From: Bombyx mori
Taxonomy: Eukaryota; Arthropoda; Insecta; Lepidoptera; Bombycidae
Assembly: GCF_030269925.1 (NCBI RefSeq)
Contig: NC_085124.1
Coordinates: 1 to 64,000, forward strand
Direction: 5' to 3'
DNA length: 64,000 bases
Under the pieces are notes generated by a model. That model saw nothing but the letters and a program-made list of their open reading frames with translations. It searched no databases and was not told where the DNA came from. Numbering within the stretch: the stretch's first letter is position 1; every line of letters begins with the position of its first letter. Position numbers and translations under genes: made by a program. Below, in pieces: positions 15,025 to 24,432 of this stretch.

Positions 15025-16470
15025 ATGTTTGCTATACACACCCCTACCAAAAAGATCAACAACACTCTTATGGTGTCACAAATGAACAATACTATCCCGA
15101 AAGACCTGGAAGTCAAAGTGGACAAACCGTCAACAGTAAGGCGGAGTATTGAAAATATTGAGGCAAGCCAGGAGGCAGCACAAATAGAAGTCCAACCCTC
15201 CCAAAAAAGGATCCAAGCGATCAAATCCAGCCAGAAGGAGGCAACCAGGAAAATAGACCTGGTTACGTCACCTCCAACAAGGGAGAAACACCCAACCCTG
15301 GCTCTTGAAGCTAAATCCTGTCTTTGCAAGGCGAAGACTTATCTGGCCAACTCCAGAAACCTGAGGACGGACATAAAGGACGGAGTCTTGAATACAATCG
15401 ATAGACTGTACCAAATAGTCAAAACTTTGGATAAAGAATTGGAAAATCAAAAAAGAGGAAAGAAAGAGGAGGAGAAAGGAGTAGGGACGGGTGAGACGGG
15501 CTCTTTACACCCCCTGACCCCTCCCATCCCCTCCCCGACACACTGCCATGAACTGACTAAAAGGATGGAAGAACATACAAGACTAGTCAAAGAAAATAAC
15601 GAAAAAATGGAAGAATTAAAAGGAATGTTGACCGAACATAAGAAAACGCTGGAAGGGGCAACATACGCGAGTGTAGCGGCGGGCCCAAAAAAGGGAAACA
15701 TCGAAGAAATGAAAACGTTGCACTCGGTCATAGTCACCTCCAGTGACGAACAAGAGTCAGGGGAGGAAGTCTTAAACAAAATAAGGGAAGTCATAAACGC
15801 CAAAGAGGGGGGAGTGATGATAGATAGAGTTCGGAAAGCCAGGGACCGGAAAGTGATTATAGGATGTAGAAGTGAAGCAGACAGGAGGAAAGTAAAAGAT
15901 AGGCTGGACAAAGCGGGAGGGTTATTACAAGCGGAAGAAATTAAAAACAAGGATCCGCTGGTTATTCTGAAGGACGTCCTTGCTTACAACACAGAAGAAG
16001 AGGTGGTAGGGGCGCTGAGGAAGCAGAACCAGAAGATCTTTGAGGGGCTGACAGAAGATGAGGACAGGATGGTAGTAAAATATAAAAGAAAATCAAGGAA
16101 CGCCATCACAAACCATATAGTCCTAAAAGTCTCCCCGAGGCTGTGGGGCAGGCTTGTGGAGAAAGGAACGGTCCAGATTGACATGCAGAGGATTCATGTG
16201 TCGGACAAATCTCCGCTGGTTCAGTGCTCCCAGTGTCTGGGGTACGGTCACACCAGACGCTTCTGCAGGGAAGAGAAAGAGACATGCAGCCATTGTGCAG
16301 GTCCACACAAGAAGACCGAGTGCCCGGAGTGGTGCGCCGGTGCAGCCCCTACATGTAGAAACTGCGCATCCGCTAAGGTGGGAAACGCCGAGCACAACGC
16401 TTTTAGCGATGAGTGCCCAGTGCGACGGAAGTGGGATGCGCTAGCCAGAGCTGCGACGGCTTATTGCTGA
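15025..16470 (+). CDS. G ORF1: Gag-like protein with three zinc knuckles
   Basis: 481 residues, ATG start with the family-typical opening MFAIHTPTKK. VRRSIENIEAS follows near residue 40, then the conserved segment CLCKAKTYLANSRNLRTDIK, a Lys/Glu-rich stretch around a Pro-rich LTPPIPSPTH insert, and a coiled-coil-like region. The central part has TLHSVIVTSSDEQ and DPLVILKDVLAYNTEEE. The C-terminus has knuckles at about 401-414, 421-433 and 444-464, then VRRKWDALARAATAYC. The role would be to package element RNA and take it to telomeres. The frame is intact. The stop sits in TATTGCTGAGGGC, the same context as in D, B1 and B2. Confidence 0.92.
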   Translation: MFAIHTPTKKINNTLMVSQMNNTIPKDLEVKVDKPSTVRRSIENIEASQEAAQIEVQPSQKRIQAIKSSQKEATRKIDLVTSPPTREKHPTLALEAKSCLCKAKTYLANSRNLRTDIKDGVLNTIDRLYQIVKTLDKELENQKRGKKEEEKGVGTGETGSLHPLTPPIPSPTHCHELTKRMEEHTRLVKENNEKMEELKGMLTEHKKTLEGATYASVAAGPKKGNIEEMKTLHSVIVTSSDEQESGEEVLNKIREVINAKEGGVMIDRVRKARDRKVIIGCRSEADRRKVKDRLDKAGGLLQAEEIKNKDPLVILKDVLAYNTEEEVVGALRKQNQKIFEGLTEDEDRMVVKYKRKSRNAITNHIVLKVSPRLWGRLVEKGTVQIDMQRIHVSDKSPLVQCSQCLGYGHTRRFCREEKETCSHCAGPHKKTECPEWCAGAAPTCRNCASAKVGNAEHNAFSDECPVRRKWDALARAATAYC

Positions 16471-16525
16471 GGGCGACCACAGTGGACAGCATGGCACACC
16501 ATCCCGCAGTCACAGTCGGTTGGGG

Positions 16526-17110
16526 ATGCTCGGCTGCGGTGGCGTACCAACGTTTCAGATTGTGAGAGAAGACGGGGTGTTTAGCAGTGTGGTCCACGTC
16601 GCTTACTGCTCCGGTCACAACTGTATCATGCTTACTCTAACGAAGGAAGGGTCAAGAAACATGCCTAAGGCGAGCACAACCAGGAAATGTAACACCAGGG
16701 ACGTGAATTGGCTACCTTTTATTGAAAAGGCAACCCAATTCAAGAGGGACAAAAATCTTGACACTCAAAGATTGGAAATGACAAACACGGAGGAAGAACG
16801 AACGAATACCATAAACGAGTATGATGCAGTTGTGATCGAGGCGTACGAGGAGGTCTTCCCAAAAATAAAATGTAAAAAATGTAAAACAAATCCGAAGATT
16901 CCTTGGTGGACCAAAGAGTTGGAGGATAAGGAAAAGGAAACACTTACCTTAAAGTGGCGGGTCCGCTGCACGGAACCCTGCAGTAGGAGTGCCGCCGTAG
17001 CCGGGTATCTGGAACAAAAAGAGGACTGTAGAAATGATGTGAAGGATGCTGAGAGAAGCAGCTGGATGGAGTTTGATTTTGTACAGTATTGTGTCAAGAT
17101 AAATAAATAA
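16526..17110 (+). pseudogene. G ORF2 remnant: endonuclease C-terminal part and linker only
   Basis: An open frame of about 194 residues. It aligns by eye to the second half of the endonuclease (PTFQIV, then VVHVAYCSGHNCIMLTL) and to the following linker (TRKCNTRDVNW, PWWTKELEDKE, a basic WRVRCTEP segment, then VAGYLEQKED). The usual Ser-Asp-His of the active site reads Ser-Gly-His. The N-terminal half of the endonuclease and all of RT, RNase H and the finger are gone. The frame closes at TAA after QYCVKINK. It cannot be a working ORF2 product. The open frame may simply be recent decay. Confidence 0.75.
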
Positions 17111-17711
17111 GTTGTATATAAAAGTGTATTTGGAATATGCAGATATATGCAATGTAAAATTTTGACACACAAATCGCAGAATCACTACAACGCCAGCTTA
17201 AGCTCCTAGTGACATCTAGCATTAGAATTGATACTGAAGTGTTGAAAGTAAAATAGAATTACAAAAAATGTAAATAAATAATGTATAATCTAATAATAAT
17301 GTAATAAATTAGGCAAAATTGGAACAACTTACTGTCAAGACTAGATAATATGAAAATGTAATGATTATTCGATAAAATGCAAAATTAGTAGGAAGTATAA
17401 AGAATGTTAACAAATAAAGTATAATGATGCGATAATGACGTAATGGGTAAGGCTAAATTTTGAGTAAAATATTGTAAGAGAGTTAAGGAAAATGTAATGC
17501 AATGAAAGTAAAAAAATGTAAATATAAAAGAAAAAGAAGTACAAATTAGAAAGAAGTACAAAGGAAATAAAATGCAATAAAAATAGTAATTGACTCAATC
17601 GCAAATGTAATATACAATTTCAAAGATTGTATACCAAATAAAATAAAAAACAGTAAACAAGCCAAAGAGCCTTAAAAATGTCCCTGACACTTACTCGTTA
17701 GGGGAACGCGC

Positions 17712-17714
<3 letters not shown>
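17111..17714 (+). other. G 3' UTR with terminal hairpin
   Basis: AT-rich. Close to the end, CCCTGA (17682-17687) can pair with TTAGGG (17698-17703) around a 10-nt loop, at the place where other families have their 6-bp terminal hairpin. Loop and sequence differ, so homology is uncertain. Confidence 0.5.
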
Positions 17715-17783
<69 letters not shown>

Positions 17784-17786
<3 letters not shown>

Positions 17787-18125
17787 AACCTAACCTAACC
17801 TAACCTAACCTAACCTAACCTAACCTAACCTAACCTAACCTAACCTAACCTAACCTAACCTAACCTAACCTAACCTAACCTAACCTAACCTAACCTAACC
17901 TAACCTAACCTAACCTAACCTAACCTAACCTAACCTAACCTAACCTAACCTAACCTAACCTAACCTAACCTAACCTAACCTAACCTAACCTAACCTAACC
18001 TAACCTAACCTAACCTAACCTAACCTAACCTAACCTAACCTAACCTAACCTAACCTAACCTAACCTAACCTAACCTAACCTAACCTAACCTAACCTAACC
18101 TAACCTAACCTAACCTAACCTAACC
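17784..18125 (+). repeat. (CCTAA)n telomeric tract
   Basis: 68 units plus CC; no variants seen. Confidence 0.97.
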
Positions 18126-18883
18126 CCTCCATAACTTTTCTTACAAGAGGCTTATTTTGAAGCGGTTTTTTGCGATTTTAAAGTGCAACTGGCTTGTAAG
18201 CACGCACCGACCCTTCAAACTAGGAATCGCAGTGGTGTGACGTCAATTTTTGACACCCCCACCTTTTCGACCTGAAAATATTTAAAAATTTATTATTTTT
18301 CATAGTTACTTTGTTGCTTTTGTAAATCCAACTTACCAATTTAATACTTACCGATCCGCCCTACTTTCTGGAGTGCGTTCCGCGCTTCCGGAAATCCAAA
18401 ATTTTGTATTTTCTTGTATAAAACGTCAAAATTTTTCTTGTTTTCCTGAAAAATAAAAGATTTTTCTTCAAAAAATCTTTAAATTCTGTACCACTGGCTA
18501 GAGCTCGGCGAGACGCTTCTTTTGAGGTATCGCACGACCCTCTAGCTGGCGCGAAACGTCAAAAAATTGCCCGCCCACCCGCCCTCTTGTCACTATAGTA
18601 AAAATTTCAACTATATAGGAAAGGGAGTAGCTTAACAAACATTTTAACTTTTTGACAAGACTCCATCCAGAGTCTCAGAATAGTGCAGTGTTTGTTTTCT
18701 ACAGTGATAATACTGCTTATTTGGATTTTATCTTTTGACTTTACTTTAGACCTACCAGTAATTGTTACTGGAGAGATTATATTTAATTTAACATATTATA
18801 AGTGACTGATCCCCCCTATACAGGGATCTCCAAAGACAAACTTGTCCTCAAATTCCCTCCGACACTCTTGCCTGCGCCGTAAA
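18126..18883 (+). promoter_or_regulatory. D 5' leader with CRE palindrome
   Basis: The leader is shared with G over its first ~590 nt. It has TGACGTCA at 18238-18245. No CACGTG is seen. It ends with the conserved pre-ORF1 hairpin about 60 nt before the ATG. Confidence 0.55.
18808..18828 (+). promoter_or_regulatory. Conserved pre-ORF1 hairpin (D copy)
   Basis: GATCCC pairs with GGGATC around the loop CCCTATACA. Relative to C (GACCC/GGGTC), the stem has an added T-A pair on both sides, a compensatory change that supports a real RNA structure. Confidence 0.7.
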
Positions 18884-20314
18884 ATGTTCGGCATCAGAAC
18901 GCCAATTAAAAAATCAAGCGACAGTGAGGGCAAGTCTGAACGCGAAGAACAGCCAGGTTCGTCTGTGAGGCGCAGCATTCACGAGTGGGAGGCTGGCGTA
19001 AGCAGTGACCCGACTCCAACTTTGATGATGCAGGCCGGCACCGCAAGCCCGGGACAGCAGATGACACAGGCGCAGGGTACCAGAGTCACGCCCACGACGG
19101 GAAGACCATCCTCCGAGGCAAAAAGTCCGCCGAAGAAAAGTTTCAGAGACCGGACAGCAGAAGCAAAGGCCTGCATTAGCAGAGCCAAGATACAGCTCAA
19201 CGCGTCCCGAAATATGAAAACTGAAATAAAAACCGTCGTGGTAGAGTCTTTGGAACGCCTTTACCAATTAGTAAAAGAATCCGAGCTTGCACTTAAAATA
19301 AGGAAACCCGCCGGAGCAAAAGAAACACCAAGAGCAGCAGAGCCAAACAGCATAGTTGCCGATGCTACATCTACGGCCAGTATGGACCAAAACTGGGTGG
19401 CATGCATTGAAGAAAACACCAAACTGCTGCTAGAGACGAACAAGATAATGGAAGAGTTGAAAGGAACCATGGAAATGCAGAGGGTATCACTAGAGCGAAC
19501 GGCTACCTACGCTAGTATGACGGCGACTCAGGGAGAGAAGTCGTCACGCGGGCGAACCACGCTGCACTCTATGGTGATCTCCTCGAAAGTGGAAACAGAT
19601 TCGGGAGAGGAGGTACTCGAGAAAGTTCGACATGCAATGGATGCCAAAGAAGGTTGGATAAAGGTGGAGAGAGTTAGGAAAGGAAGAGATAGGAAGGTGA
19701 TCATGGGTTTTGGGACGAAGGAGGAGAGAAGCAAAGTAAAGGATCGGCTTGAAAAGGAAGCTGCTGATCTCACCATCGGGGAGGTGGGGAACAGGGATCC
19801 GCTCTTGATCCTCAGGGACGTCTTGCAGGTCAATACTGACGACGACATCTATAAAGCCCTGAGAAATCAGAACCGGGCTGTTTTCCGCGGCCTCGATGAG
19901 GAGGGGAGCAGAATTTCTATAAAATATAGGAAGAAAACCAAGAATCCCCATACCACCCATGTAGTAATCGGTGTTTCCCCGACTGTTTGGCAGAGGGTGG
20001 TGGAGGCTGGGAAAGTCCACATCGATCTCCAGCGGGTTAAGGCCGAAGACCAAACACCATTGGTCCAGTGCACGCGGTGCCTGGGCTATGGGCATGGGAA
20101 GCGGTTCTGCAAGGAGCCGGCGGATCTTTGCAGCCACTGTGGGGGGCCTCACCTGAAGTCGGAATGTACCGAATATCTAGCGGACGTACCTCCGATTTGC
20201 AAGAACTGCGTCAGGGCAAAAATGGACTATGCGGCGCACAACGCATTCAGCCACGATTGCCCAATACGTCGAAAATGGGACGAACTGGCCCGTTCAACGA
20301 TAGCCTATTGCTGA
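18884..20314 (+). CDS. D ORF1: Gag-like protein with three zinc knuckles
   Basis: 476 residues from the ATG that gives the family-typical MFGIRTPIKK; 14 open codons upstream begin at TTG and are not conserved. SVRRSIHEWEAG and the CISRAKIQLNASRNMKTEIK segment follow. The middle has TLHSMVISSK and DPLLILRDVLQVNTDDD. The three knuckles lie at about 396-409, 416-428 and 439-459, with RRKWDELARSTIAYC at the end. The stop lies in TATTGCTGAGGGC. The ORF2 frame is already open from 20304, ten nucleotides before the ORF1 stop ends, and is shifted +1 relative to ORF1. ORF1 is expected to coat the RNA and direct it to telomeres. Confidence 0.93.
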   Translation: MFGIRTPIKKSSDSEGKSEREEQPGSSVRRSIHEWEAGVSSDPTPTLMMQAGTASPGQQMTQAQGTRVTPTTGRPSSEAKSPPKKSFRDRTAEAKACISRAKIQLNASRNMKTEIKTVVVESLERLYQLVKESELALKIRKPAGAKETPRAAEPNSIVADATSTASMDQNWVACIEENTKLLLETNKIMEELKGTMEMQRVSLERTATYASMTATQGEKSSRGRTTLHSMVISSKVETDSGEEVLEKVRHAMDAKEGWIKVERVRKGRDRKVIMGFGTKEERSKVKDRLEKEAADLTIGEVGNRDPLLILRDVLQVNTDDDIYKALRNQNRAVFRGLDEEGSRISIKYRKKTKNPHTTHVVIGVSPTVWQRVVEAGKVHIDLQRVKAEDQTPLVQCTRCLGYGHGKRFCKEPADLCSHCGGPHLKSECTEYLADVPPICKNCVRAKMDYAAHNAFSHDCPIRRKWDELARSTIAYC

Positions 20315-20369
20315 GGGCACCCAGAATGAACTTACTCGCTACAAAATAGTACAGGCAAACCTCCAACGC

Positions 20370-23300
20370 ATGAAGTTAGCGACCAACGAGTTGCTGATCG
20401 AAGCGAAAAATCGCGGTATATCGGTAGCCCTAATTCAGGAACCCTATGTTGGGGCGTCCAGGGTGATGAAAAGTTACAGGGGCGCAAGAATCTTCCAAAG
20501 CGCTGGCCCAAGAGACGGAACAGTTAAAGCTGCGATAGCTGTTTTTAACCCTGACCTAAACGTAGTCCAATACCCGAAGCTCACCACAAACAATATCGTG
20601 GTGGTGGGACTCCGTACCGGTGCTTGGGAGATCACGCTAGTCTCTTTTTACTTTGAGAACTCAGAGGGTGGTCAGCCCATCACTCCTGACTTAGAATATC
20701 TAGTGCGAATCGACAAAGAAATCGGGTCTAAAAAGTGGATTATTGGAGGTGACGCCAACGCTAAAAGCTCATGGTGGGGGAGTCCATTAAACGACCACCG
20801 AGGTGAGGAGATGCTGGGTGCTCTCAATGAGCTGGGGCTACACATACAAAACAGAGGGGAAACTCCGACTTTTGATACCATCCGAGGGGGTAAGCGATAC
20901 CAAAGTTTTGTGGACGTAACAGCTTGTTCTGCGGACTTAATTGGCGTAGTGGAAGACTGGAGAGTTGACGAGGGCCTGACGAGCGCTGACCACAACGGCA
21001 TAGTATTTAGTATTCGGCTGCAAAAATCTAAGGGCACAAAAATAAGTAGGACCACTAGGTTGTTCAACACAAAGAAAGCCAATTGGACGAGTTTTCGTGA
21101 GAAACTAAATCAAAAATTAGTAGAAAATAAATTTACCACCGCTGAACTCACGAATGTACGAAGTGCTGAACAACTTAACAACACCACACTAGGTCTTACG
21201 AAATCAATTACGGACGCTTGCGTAGAGTCGATGCCAATCAAAAAATCAAATGAAACACTTACCCTGCCGTGGTGGTCCGAGGAACTCGCAGATCTGAAGA
21301 GGAACGTTGCCACTAAAAAACGCAGAATCAGGAACGCTGCCCCAATCCGGAGGTCAAAGGTCATCGAGGAGTACCTGAAACAAAAAGAAAAGTATGAATT
21401 AGAAGCAGCAAAAGCTCAGACGGAAAGTTGGAAGGAGTTTTGCTGTAAGCAGGACAGGGAGGGTGTGTGGGAGGGTATTTACAGGGTGATCGGAAGGACA
21501 ACGAATAGGGAGGAGGATCAGCCGCTGGTAAAGGAAGGGGAGGTTCTGGATGAGAAGGGCTCTGTCAAGTTTCTGGCAGAGACCTTCTATCCAGACGATC
21601 TCACTGACGCCGAAAATAGTGACCACCGTCAAACGCGAGCCGAAGCCGAAAAAGTGAATGATGGCAAGCAAGTTGAGCCCTGCGACCCACCATTCACGAT
21701 GGCGGAGCTACAACAGGCCAGCGAATCCTTTAACCCGAAAAAAGCCCCGGGAGCGGATGGCTTTACTGCAGATATTTGCCAACACGTCATTAGAAACCAC
21801 AGTGATGCATTTTTAATATTTTTGAACAAGTGTCTGGAATACCATCACTTTCCAGAGCTTTGGAAGAAGGCTACGGTCGTGGTGTTGAAAAAGCCGGGAA
21901 GGACTGACTATACCACCCCCAAAGCATATAGACCAATTGGTCTACTGCCAATACTAGGCAAAATATATGAAAAAATGTTGGTGTCACGCCTCAAATTTCA
22001 CCTACTGCCTAAAATGAGTACTCGCCAGTACGGATTCATGCCCCAGAGAAGCACCGAGGACTCCCTCTATAATCTAATGCAACACATTCACAGGAAATTA
22101 GATGAAAAGAAAATAATTGTTCTGGTTTCTTTGGACATAGAGGGAGCCTTCGATAGCGCCTGGTGGCCAGCTATACGAGTCCGACTGGCTGAGGAAAAGT
22201 GCCCACTGAACCTCAGGAAGGTATTTGATAGCTACCTGAGGAACAGAGAGATAGTGGTTAGGTATGCGGGAGAGGAGTGCACCAAAATCACTACCAAGGG
22301 GTGCGTCCAGGGTTCCATCGGAGGACCAATCTTGTGGAACCTCCTCCTGGACCCTCTCTTAAAAAGCCTAGAGAATTGGGGTGAGTATGGTCAGGCCTTC
22401 GCGGACGACGTCGTGCTTGTCTTCGATGGTGACACCGCACTAGAGGTGCAAGGACGCGCCAATGTCGCTCTCGAACATGTTCGGACGTGGGGTGTCAAAA
22501 ATAAGCTTAAATTTGCGCCCCAAAAAACAAATGCGATGGTTATTACCAGAAAACTTAAACACGACACCCCACGCTTGAGGATGGGAGGGATAGACATTGC
22601 CATGTCCAGGGAAATAAAACTCCTTGGTGTCACCATAGACGACAGGCTGACTTTCAACACTCACGTGGCGAATGTCTGCAGAAAGGCTACTGGAATATAT
22701 AAGCTACTCTCCAGAGCGGCGAGAGTGAGCTGGGGTCTCAACCCTGATATAGTTAGGATTATTTATACGGCTACTATAGAGCCGATCATCCTGTACGCTG
22801 CTAGCGTGTGGGCACCGGCGGCAAAGAAGCTGATGACGATCAAACAGCTTCAAGTGGTCCAGCGTGGGATAGCGCAGAAAATCTGTAAGGGCTATCGAAC
22901 GGTCTCCCTGAACTCGGCGCTGCTACTGGCTGGGATACTTCCCCTTGATCTCAGAGTGCGTGAGGCGGCCTCACTGTACGAGGCCAAGAGGGGAGTGCCC
23001 CGGCTGGAGCTGGGGGACAGGGAGATCGAGCGGGTGGCCCCAGCCATTGAGGCGCCACACCCCGCTGAGCGTATCAGCCTGAGGCTCGTGAGCCTGGTAG
23101 ATCGGGAACAGCTCAACCAAAACAGTGACTTTGAAATTCGTATATTTACTGACGGGAGCAGGATTGAGGGCAAAGTCGGTGCTGCCTTGTCTGTGTGGAA
23201 CAGCGAGACCGAAATAAAAGCCTTCAAGCTTGCTCTCCCAGGGTATTGCACCGTCTACCAGGCTGAACTTCTGGCTATATGCAAGGCCACACATGTAATT

Positions 23301-24002
23301 CTCGGACACCCAGCGTCTTCTTTTGGAGTCTACAGTGATTCAATGGCAGCTCTACAAACGGTCATAAATCATAGTTGCCTCCATCCCCTTGCAGTAGAGA
23401 GCAGAGATAAATTAACAACAGCATCTCTCCAGGGTAAGGTTGTTACCTTATTCTGGATTAAGGCTCATGCAGGGATGGAGGGTAACGAAAGAGCTGACCA
23501 GCTTGCCAAAAGTGCCGCTTTGGGCTCCAAAAGAAGACCTGATTACGATCTGTACCCGGTCTCATTCGCCAAGCGAAGCATTCGACTTGCGACGCTTGAC
23601 GAATGGAATCGCAGATATCGAACTGGAGAAACCGCGTCGGTCACAAAGATATTCTTCCCGGATGCTGTGATGGCGTACCGGATGATCCGCAAAATAAAAA
23701 TCGGTGGTATAATTACGCAAATTATGACAGGGCACGGTGGGTTCTCGGAGTACTTGAATCGCTTTAAGTGCAAAGAGAGCCCATCGTGCGCATGCGAGCC
23801 AGGAACAGAGGAATCCGTCCCACACATCCTTTTCGACTGCCCAATACCTGCAATGCAAAGGTTTGAATTAGGAAATAAAATAAATGAAAACATTGTAAGG
23901 GAAAATGTACCAAACATCTTAAATAGTAAAGAAAGAGACACGTTTTTAAAATTCTGTATCGAAATCGCTCAAAATGTTATAAACAGAAACAAAACAGCGT
24001 AG
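20370..24002 (+). CDS. D ORF2: endonuclease, reverse transcriptase, RNase H, zinc finger
   Basis: 1210 residues counted from the first in-frame ATG. Endonuclease: QEP (E24), GGDAN (D128, N130), VDVT (D182), ADHN (D207-H208). Reverse transcriptase: SLDIEGAFD near 587-595, GCVQGSIGGP near 644-653, FADD at 677-680. RNase H: D928 (FTDGS), E966, D990 (YSDS), H1033 and D1043. Finger: C1140-x-C1142-x9-H1152-x4-C1157. The ATG falls just after the conserved NLQR motif, whose Asn corresponds to a conserved APE-endonuclease residue. The frame is open upstream to 20304, so the real start is probably a non-AUG site near the ORF1 stop. The enzyme would cut CCTAA repeats and copy the RNA there. Confidence 0.93.
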   Translation: MKLATNELLIEAKNRGISVALIQEPYVGASRVMKSYRGARIFQSAGPRDGTVKAAIAVFNPDLNVVQYPKLTTNNIVVVGLRTGAWEITLVSFYFENSEGGQPITPDLEYLVRIDKEIGSKKWIIGGDANAKSSWWGSPLNDHRGEEMLGALNELGLHIQNRGETPTFDTIRGGKRYQSFVDVTACSADLIGVVEDWRVDEGLTSADHNGIVFSIRLQKSKGTKISRTTRLFNTKKANWTSFREKLNQKLVENKFTTAELTNVRSAEQLNNTTLGLTKSITDACVESMPIKKSNETLTLPWWSEELADLKRNVATKKRRIRNAAPIRRSKVIEEYLKQKEKYELEAAKAQTESWKEFCCKQDREGVWEGIYRVIGRTTNREEDQPLVKEGEVLDEKGSVKFLAETFYPDDLTDAENSDHRQTRAEAEKVNDGKQVEPCDPPFTMAELQQASESFNPKKAPGADGFTADICQHVIRNHSDAFLIFLNKCLEYHHFPELWKKATVVVLKKPGRTDYTTPKAYRPIGLLPILGKIYEKMLVSRLKFHLLPKMSTRQYGFMPQRSTEDSLYNLMQHIHRKLDEKKIIVLVSLDIEGAFDSAWWPAIRVRLAEEKCPLNLRKVFDSYLRNREIVVRYAGEECTKITTKGCVQGSIGGPILWNLLLDPLLKSLENWGEYGQAFADDVVLVFDGDTALEVQGRANVALEHVRTWGVKNKLKFAPQKTNAMVITRKLKHDTPRLRMGGIDIAMSREIKLLGVTIDDRLTFNTHVANVCRKATGIYKLLSRAARVSWGLNPDIVRIIYTATIEPIILYAASVWAPAAKKLMTIKQLQVVQRGIAQKICKGYRTVSLNSALLLAGILPLDLRVREAASLYEAKRGVPRLELGDREIERVAPAIEAPHPAERISLRLVSLVDREQLNQNSDFEIRIFTDGSRIEGKVGAALSVWNSETEIKAFKLALPGYCTVYQAELLAICKATHVILGHPASSFGVYSDSMAALQTVINHSCLHPLAVESRDKLTTASLQGKVVTLFWIKAHAGMEGNERADQLAKSAALGSKRRPDYDLYPVSFAKRSIRLATLDEWNRRYRTGETASVTKIFFPDAVMAYRMIRKIKIGGIITQIMTGHGGFSEYLNRFKCKESPSCACEPGTEESVPHILFDCPIPAMQRFELGNKINENIVRENVPNILNSKERDTFLKFCIEIAQNVINRNKTA

Positions 24003-24280
24003 CAAGTAATTATGCTATCATAATATAGTGATATATATTATAGAGTAGCATAGAGTAAGGAATTAGATAAATAAAGATGTAGAGTTTAAGAACAAATCGT
24101 TAAAAATAGGATGTAAAAATCACTGTAAGAATAAAAAATTAAACAATGTACATAAAAAAGTCCTGTAAATATTATAATATATTATATAAGAAATAAGTAG
24201 AATAGTAAGAAATGTTAAACCTAGCAGCTAAAGCTCCGATTATGTTGGAGGTAGGACGCAACGCCCTGTGAGGACGGGTG

Positions 24281-24283
<3 letters not shown>
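24003..24283 (+). other. D 3' UTR with terminal hairpin
   Basis: A short AT-rich UTR of 281 nt. CTCCGA (24234-24239) pairs with TTGGAG (24245-24250) around the loop TTATG. E has CTCTGA/TCAGAG with the same loop, H has CTCCGA/TTGGAG with loop TCATG, and B has CTCCAA/TTGGAG with loop TTAAT. It is a candidate RT recognition structure. Confidence 0.7.
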
Positions 24284-24330
<47 letters not shown>

Positions 24331-24333
<3 letters not shown>

Positions 24334-24432
24334 AACCTAACCTAACCTAACCTAACCTAACCTAACCTAACCTAACCTAACCTAACCTAACCTAACCTAA
24401 CCTAACCTAACCTAACCTAACCTAACCTAACC
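24331..24432 (+). repeat. (CCTAA)n telomeric tract
   Basis: 20 units plus CC. Confidence 0.97.

Larger units (their letters stand above)
13952..17783 (+). mobile_element. G: TRAS-like element with intact ORF1 and internally deleted ORF2
   Basis: Bounded by CCTAACC and by poly(A) (17715-17783) followed by CCTAA. It has a 1.07 kb leader, ORF1 (15025-16470), a short ORF2 remnant (16526-17110) and a 604-nt 3' UTR. RT and RNase H are absent. The first ~590 nt of the leader are nearly identical to those of D, although the two ORF1s are clearly different. Confidence 0.9.
18126..24330 (+). mobile_element. D: complete autonomous TRAS-like telomeric retrotransposon
   Basis: A full-length insertion of about 6.2 kb with leader, ORF1, ORF2, short 3' UTR and poly(A) (24284-24330). 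It is flanked by CCTAACC on the left and CCTAA on the right. Both ORFs are intact, so this copy looks capable of movement. The first 7 nt (CCTCCAT) are extra compared with G before the shared AACTTTTC start; this may be untemplated sequence or a different start site. Confidence 0.94.

Noticed and set aside
18126..18132. Seven extra bases CCTCCAT at the D 5' end as a target-site duplication
   Set aside because: They do not match a telomeric unit; an untemplated addition or a different transcription start is more likely.
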